A stretch of 64,000 nucleotides of DNA from Trichomonas vaginalis G3 (Eukaryota; Parabasalia; Trichomonadida; Trichomonadidae): NCBI RefSeq assembly GCF_026262505.1, contig NC_067208.1:11355962-11419961 (forward strand), given 5' to 3'. The notes beneath the pieces were generated by a model. That model searched no databases and was not told where the DNA came from. It worked only from the letters and a program-made list of their open reading frames with translations. Numbering within the stretch: position 1 is the first letter of the stretch; each line of letters opens with the position of its first letter. The translations under genes and the position numbers were made by a program. Shown piece after piece: positions 59,844 to 64,000 of the stretch.

Positions 59844-60078
59844 TGACAAAACATGAAAACATATATAATTTGTGAAAAGCGACACATTATATAATGTTTT
59901 CGACCCAGAAGAAGGCTTCTTCCCAGAAGCAATGGAGGAAGAAGAAGAGTCCTCCGAATTCACACCAGAAGACTAACAATTTTCCGAATAAAAACTTCAT
60001 TTATACTAAACATCTTCGGGGCTAGAAGGGGCGCAGCCCCTGGAAGCCCCACTACCTTTTTTTTTTTTTTTTTTTTTT
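59844..60078 (-). repeat. Polinton right terminal inverted repeat
   Basis: In reverse complement it begins with a 22-base A-run, then GGTAGTGGGGCTTCCAGG and a hairpin GGGGC-TGC-GCCCC where the left TIR has GGCAC-TTC-GTGCC. It continues to TGAAGTTTTTATTCGG and CTTTTCACAAATTATATATG like the left end. The two ends differ in length by internal insertions. Confidence 0.88.
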
Positions 60079-60789
60079 CATACAATTTGTCTGGAATGAG
60101 ATATTCAAAGCAACTCTTTAATTTGATGTGCAATCTAATTTATGGAAATTTAATAATTTCATCTGAAATTTCAACCAAAAAATACATATTTTCATCAATA
60201 ATTCTGATATATTTTTAAGTGTGATTCTAAGTTTGATTGTTTATTAGTTTTTTTTTTTTTTGAGGAGTGGGTAATTTTTTCCAAGATAATTTATTTTGGG
60301 CAAAATATTGGGACTTTAAAAGCCAAGGGTAGGATGGTAATTAATTTAATCATATTTCGAAAATGACTATATTCTTATCAAACATTATATTTTTTTATTT
60401 CATTTTTCGTTCAAAATTATTTTTTGACATTTAAATTACGAAATTTTGGAATTTTAATACTAAGATCTATTTTGAATTTCTACAAGCCATCTTTTTATAT
60501 CTTAAAAATCTTTTAATTGCGCTTACAAAATCATTCAGAATAAAATGTGTGTATAAGCCATCAAAAATTCTCAGAACTCTACACTACAAATCGAATATAA
60601 TTCATTGCCGAATGGAATCAGGCCTTATAACTTCAATATTTCGAACTGATTAACAAGGCGTTTAGACCGATTTCAGAATGATTTTCTAAATTAACAACAC
60701 CAAGTAAGCCATTTCAAAGTTTTATTTCCGATTTTTATTTCTCCAAATTTTTTCATTGCTTCTTCTTTAATCTTCCTTACGTTTAATCA
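60079..60789. other. Intergenic right of the Polinton
   Basis: About 710 AT-rich bases with homopolymer T-runs (for example 60248-60260). It should contain the promoter of the next gene; a TCATTGCTTC initiator candidate is at 60753. No other feature seen. Confidence 0.5.
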
Positions 60790-61371
60790 ATGAATTTCGA
60801 CCATGAAGAAGAAAATATACATAGTAAAATTTCATCCATAGTCGAAATGATACAAAAAACAAATGATTTGAAGGGAGATGAAAAACTTGAACAAATTAAT
60901 CAGATATTGAGCGAAGTCGAAAAAGTATATACTGCCATCGCTGAACTAAAAACAAGTATTTCTCTATTTTCACCTACTGATGTCGAAGAATCAGAGCATA
61001 AAATCAAAATGTTAGAGTTCGAAACAAATGATTTAGAAATCAGAGCAAAATTTCTTAAACAGAAGCATTTAGTTTTAGCAAGTTCATCTTCAGCTCCAAA
61101 TTTACACGATCTTGATTTCTCTGAAATGATCTCTCTCGAAAACTTAAAAAGATCTTCTGATGTTGGCATTAGTACACTTTCGTCATTACGTGAAGCACAC
61201 AGTATTCTTGAAAAGTCAAGTGAAAATGTCAACTTTCTTCAAACAACAATTACTGAAACAGAAATGCAAGTTACACTGCTCGACAAAATCAACAGCGTTA
61301 CAAAAATTATATTAAGATTGATTATAGTTATAGAAATAATCTTTATATTATATTATTTGTTATTTAAATAA
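60790..61371 (+). CDS. Tail-anchored SNARE-like protein (Qb type suspected)
   Basis: A 193-residue protein with helical N-terminal region (~1-100), a heptad-rich helix (~120-165: LKRSSDVGISTLSSLREAHSILEKSSENVNFLQ...) and a C-terminal membrane anchor (IILRLIIVIEIIFILYYLLF) ending at the last residue but one. This is SNARE topology; the order and length suit a Qb SNARE of Vti1, Sec20 or Gos1 type acting in Golgi/endosome fusion. The central glutamine could be the Gln in NFLQT. Not a firm family assignment; other coiled tail-anchored proteins would look alike. Confidence 0.55.
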   Translation: MNFDHEEENIHSKISSIVEMIQKTNDLKGDEKLEQINQILSEVEKVYTAIAELKTSISLFSPTDVEESEHKIKMLEFETNDLEIRAKFLKQKHLVLASSSSAPNLHDLDFSEMISLENLKRSSDVGISTLSSLREAHSILEKSSENVNFLQTTITETEMQVTLLDKINSVTKIILRLIIVIEIIFILYYLLFK

Positions 61372-61692
61372 AATACTACCATGTTACTTACTTCCTCAAC
61401 AACGTTATTTTAGATATATTAATAAACTGTGTGAATTTGCCTATATTTGCCATCTCCATAAGCATAATCTTGTTTTCCTTAAGAATTAGAATGATATTTA
61501 GTTCTTTTGTCTCATATTATAGCAAACATTGAAGCCATATTATAGATATGAACAAATTTTAAGATCCATTTCAATACCGGGAGCCTATATCTCAAATTAG
61601 TACAGGAAAAAGAACATATTTAATGACTGTATTATTGTTCTTATTTAAAGAAGTTCAAAACAAAAATCCTAAAAAAATACGTTTTTTCAGCA
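61372..61692. other. Intergenic, nothing recognised
   Basis: About 320 AT-rich bases between two plus-strand genes; it presumably holds the promoter of the HYDIN-like gene. No clear initiator could be fixed. Confidence 0.5.
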
Positions 61693-64000
61693 ATGTCGGT
61701 GAGGATCGAGCCAGGAAAAGCTTTCTTCCCACCAGCTTATATTTCATCACAATCCCAGATCATTATTTCTTTTAGTAACCAGGAAAATACTCGCAAAACT
61801 CTTGTTTTTCGCAGTGATCCCAAGAAAATTGCTGATTCAAACAAAGAATTAGTAGACATTTACGACATTAAACAACGAGAAACAATATGTCCAGCAAGTC
61901 GATATGATAGATCAACTTTCCATTTTGACCGTGAAAAAATTGATTTATGGCCAAATGGCAGTCAACAAGTGCTTTTATATTTTACACCACAAATTGCGAA
62001 ACAATACGACGAAACAATATACATTTGCACTGAAGACAACTCTTTTGTTTATCCATTTAGAATTACTGGGCAAGGATTGCCACCTGTAGCAACATTTTTA
62101 ACAGATTGCATTCAGGTTGGACATGTAGGACTTGATTCAGTTCTAGATTATAGAGTAGAACTCGCAAATGCAGGACAAGTCGATATAGATTTTGAATTAG
62201 AACCAAAAGATACAAATGATTTAGTTTTTCAATTCAATCCATCCAAAGGACATCTCAGACAAGGTGAAAAATTACCAGTTGAAGTCAGATTTATTGCTTC
62301 GAATGTTGGAGCTTTTAATGAAACATTTGTTTACAAAGTTAAAGGTGCAACGAAGTCACATCCAACAATTACATTCACAGGTAAAGTTATTGGACCTTCT
62401 TTCCAAATAACACCGAGAGTTGTTAATTTTGGAAATGTAGGCTTAGGATTTCTTTGTTCTCAGAAAGTTACACTCGAAAACAAATCAGAAATACCATTCG
62501 ATTATACATTCGACATTAAAACAGACGGATCTCATGAATTGCGTGAATTTTTGATAAAACCTTCTCGAGGGCATATTGACAAGTTTTCATCGATAGATAT
62601 TACAATAGAATTAATACCTAACTCAGTAAGAAACTATAATTTATCATTACAGTTTGGAATTGACAGATTCCAGAAAACAATTTTATCAATCCCGGTAATT
62701 GCAAATTGTGTATGCCCAGAATTAACATTAAGCACAACAAATCTTGATTTCGGAAATGTTTTCATCGGTTGCCCATATACAAAAGAAATTTCTTTACAAA
62801 ATAACAGTGAATTTGCAGCAAGATACGAATTTAATTCATTTGGAGAGCAAAGAGTTGGAGAGCTAACAGTAGAAAAAGTTGGTGGTATCGTAGAACCACA
62901 TTCTTCATGTAATCTCCAAGTAATGTTGACAGGTAAAATAATTGGCAACGTAAAACTCGAATGTTACTTCAAAATTATAGGTAGCGAGAAGCCACCATTA
63001 CATCTATCAGTCAGTGCAATATGTACTGGCCCAACAATCCAATATTCTCTCAGTACAGTGAATTTCGGAAATATCAACATTCTCAAGAAAGAGACAAAAT
63101 CAATTACAATCTCGAATAACTCATTAATACCTGCTAAATTCAAAGCTGTCATCGACCAAATAACTCCTACTTTCGCTTCAGATATAACTGAAGGTGAAAT
63201 TGCACCAAATTCAACATTTACTTATACTGTTTCAGCCACAGTTAATGATACATTAACTTTCCAAGGCAAATTGAAGTTTATGTTTGATTATCTTACAGTT
63301 ACACAAATGCCTTTGATAGCTACAGGCATTGGAACACCAATTATTTCATCAATTGACATGAGTGAAATAAATTTGGGATATATTTTGACACAGCAACCAA
63401 CGAAACTTAATTTCACGTTAAAGAACGTGTCAAGAAGAAATTATGAAGTAAGAGTTTCACATACGAAACCACATGTTCCCAAAGATTCACAAGCTGTTGT
63501 ACAATTAGCTGTTGAACCTGATTTCGTCCAATTATCTCCTGATGAAGAATGCTACTTCGAAATCACAACAATGTGCATGACAACTGTTGCTTTTACAGTT
63601 CAAATTCAAGTAAATGCAACAGTACAAAGATCGAGAGTTGAAGTTTATAACACATTGATGAAAGCAACATTCATTGATCCTATTGTTACATTTTCATCAC
63701 AAATGTTAGAATTCAAACAAAACACTTTACAACCACAAATAACTTATGAAGAAATAAGTCCTACAATGGATATGATGGCGGTAATGACGAAACCTTTGAC
63801 AATAACCAATAATAACCAAATTCCTTTACAATGCGAAGTAGATTGTCCACAACCTTTCTCAATGCCATCAACAAGCTTTACTTTGGAACCATCACAAACT
63901 TATTCTACACAAATTGTTTTCGATCCAAGTTTCAAGAACGATTTCAACAGCGAAGTCATTCAAAAGAAATTATCTTTCTCTTTCGATGACCACCCGCAAA
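61693..64000 (+). CDS. HYDIN-like axonemal protein, N-terminal part (runs off window)
   Basis: Open from the ATG at 61693 (MSVRIEPGKAFFPPAY) to the window edge without a stop, about 769 codons so far. It consists of repeated ASH/MSP-type Ig-like domains of ~100 residues, each with a VNFGNVxxG- or LDFGNVFIG-type strand (for example residues ~243, ~354, ~456), separated by basic/hydrophobic strands. Phrases such as VVNFGNVGLGFLCSQKVTLENKSEIPF parallel HYDIN. HYDIN proteins sit in the C2 projection of the ciliary central pair and are needed for beating; trichomonads have motile flagella. Related repeat proteins (CFAP47, CFAP65, CFAP74, DLEC1) are the main alternatives. The C-terminal part lies outside the window. 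Confidence 0.75.
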   Translation, partial: MSVRIEPGKAFFPPAYISSQSQIIISFSNQENTRKTLVFRSDPKKIADSNKELVDIYDIKQRETICPASRYDRSTFHFDREKIDLWPNGSQQVLLYFTPQIAKQYDETIYICTEDNSFVYPFRITGQGLPPVATFLTDCIQVGHVGLDSVLDYRVELANAGQVDIDFELEPKDTNDLVFQFNPSKGHLRQGEKLPVEVRFIASNVGAFNETFVYKVKGATKSHPTITFTGKVIGPSFQITPRVVNFGNVGLGFLCSQKVTLENKSEIPFDYTFDIKTDGSHELREFLIKPSRGHIDKFSSIDITIELIPNSVRNYNLSLQFGIDRFQKTILSIPVIANCVCPELTLSTTNLDFGNVFIGCPYTKEISLQNNSEFAARYEFNSFGEQRVGELTVEKVGGIVEPHSSCNLQVMLTGKIIGNVKLECYFKIIGSEKPPLHLSVSAICTGPTIQYSLSTVNFGNINILKKETKSITISNNSLIPAKFKAVIDQITPTFASDITEGEIAPNSTFTYTVSATVNDTLTFQGKLKFMFDYLTVTQMPLIATGIGTPIISSIDMSEINLGYILTQQPTKLNFTLKNVSRRNYEVRVSHTKPHVPKDSQAVVQLAVEPDFVQLSPDEECYFEITTMCMTTVAFTVQIQVNATVQRSRVEVYNTLMKATFIDPIVTFSSQMLEFKQNTLQPQITYEEISPTMDMMAVMTKPLTITNNNQIPLQCEVDCPQPFSMPSTSFTLEPSQTYSTQIVFDPSFKNDFNSEVIQKKLSFSFDDHPQ

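Larger units (their letters stand above)
35333..60078. mobile_element. Polinton (Maverick), ~24.7 kb, broken fossil
   Basis: Terminal inverted repeats bracket a virus-like gene set: candidate major and minor capsid proteins, SF3 helicase, packaging ATPase, protein-primed PolB, retroviral-type integrase, fibre-like protein, adenine methyltransferase, HNH nuclease, KilA-N and T5orf172 proteins. This set defines Polintons. The size is at the large end for the family, and I saw no adenovirus-type protease. A clear 6-bp target duplication could not be read because homopolymer runs sit at both ends. The copy is broken (on the order of ten breaks, mostly in the right half), yet the TIRs and many frames are preserved, so it is likely a fairly young fossil. 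Genes on both strands share a T-tract promoter-like motif. Confidence 0.95.

Noticed and set aside
35327-60084. Six-base target duplication of the Polinton
   Set aside because: Flanks read CATCAT on the left and CATACA on the right of the homopolymer runs; not identical, and run lengths are uncertain.
1-64000. tRNA or rRNA genes
   Set aside because: I looked for tRNA-like cloverleaf elements and rRNA cores by eye and found none; a covariance search was not possible.

Overview
The window looks like nuclear DNA of a parabasalid protist, most likely Trichomonas vaginalis or a close relative. It is AT-rich (less so inside genes) and its genes lack introns. Several host ATGs lie 8-16 bases after a TCA(C/T)T-type initiator, the trichomonad core promoter. 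It carries a mariner copy of about 1.3 kb that fits the Tvmar1 type, and a large Polinton (Maverick), both typical of that genome. The species call is an inference, since nothing could be searched.

Layout. 1-15.9 kb: one giant talin-like gene with four tandem talin-type FERM heads and a very long helical rod. 16.3-20.4 kb (minus): a decayed surface/secreted repeat-protein gene, split by the mariner at 16.7-18.0 kb. 20.6-33.2 kb: ordinary host genes. These are S-adenosylmethionine synthetase, a non-RD Ser/Thr kinase, a tuberin/Ral-GAP-like protein, a PQ-loop membrane protein (SLC66A2-like), a broken single-pass surface protein whose tail holds 45-bp tandem repeats, and a conserved-looking protein of unknown role. 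33.9-34.7 kb: no gene, but a strikingly regular array of inverted repeats. 35.3-60.1 kb: the Polinton. 60.8-64 kb: a tail-anchored SNARE-like protein, then the N-terminal part of a HYDIN-like axonemal protein running off the right edge.

The Polinton is about 24.7 kb, bounded by inverted repeats that begin with an A-run (left) and a T-run (right). It carries candidate major and minor capsid proteins, an SF3 helicase, a packaging ATPase, protein-primed PolB, a retroviral-type integrase, a phage-fibre-like protein, an adenine methyltransferase, an HNH nuclease, KilA-N/T5orf172 proteins and several small virion-like proteins. I recognise no adenovirus-type protease. It is a fossil: TIRs and many reading frames survive, but overall it is broken (on the order of ten breaks), so it is probably fairly young but not whole.

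Most notable for follow-up: (1) the 33.9-34.7 kb array of about five modules of ~120 bp, each a short plus a long hairpin, whose long stems differ in sequence while staying paired; (2) a promoter-like T-tract motif before nearly every Polinton gene, unlike the host initiator, including three divergent gene pairs separated by only 17-18 bp; (3) several families of small palindromic repeats inside the Polinton, some in frame within KilA-N genes; (4) the four-headed talin-like protein.
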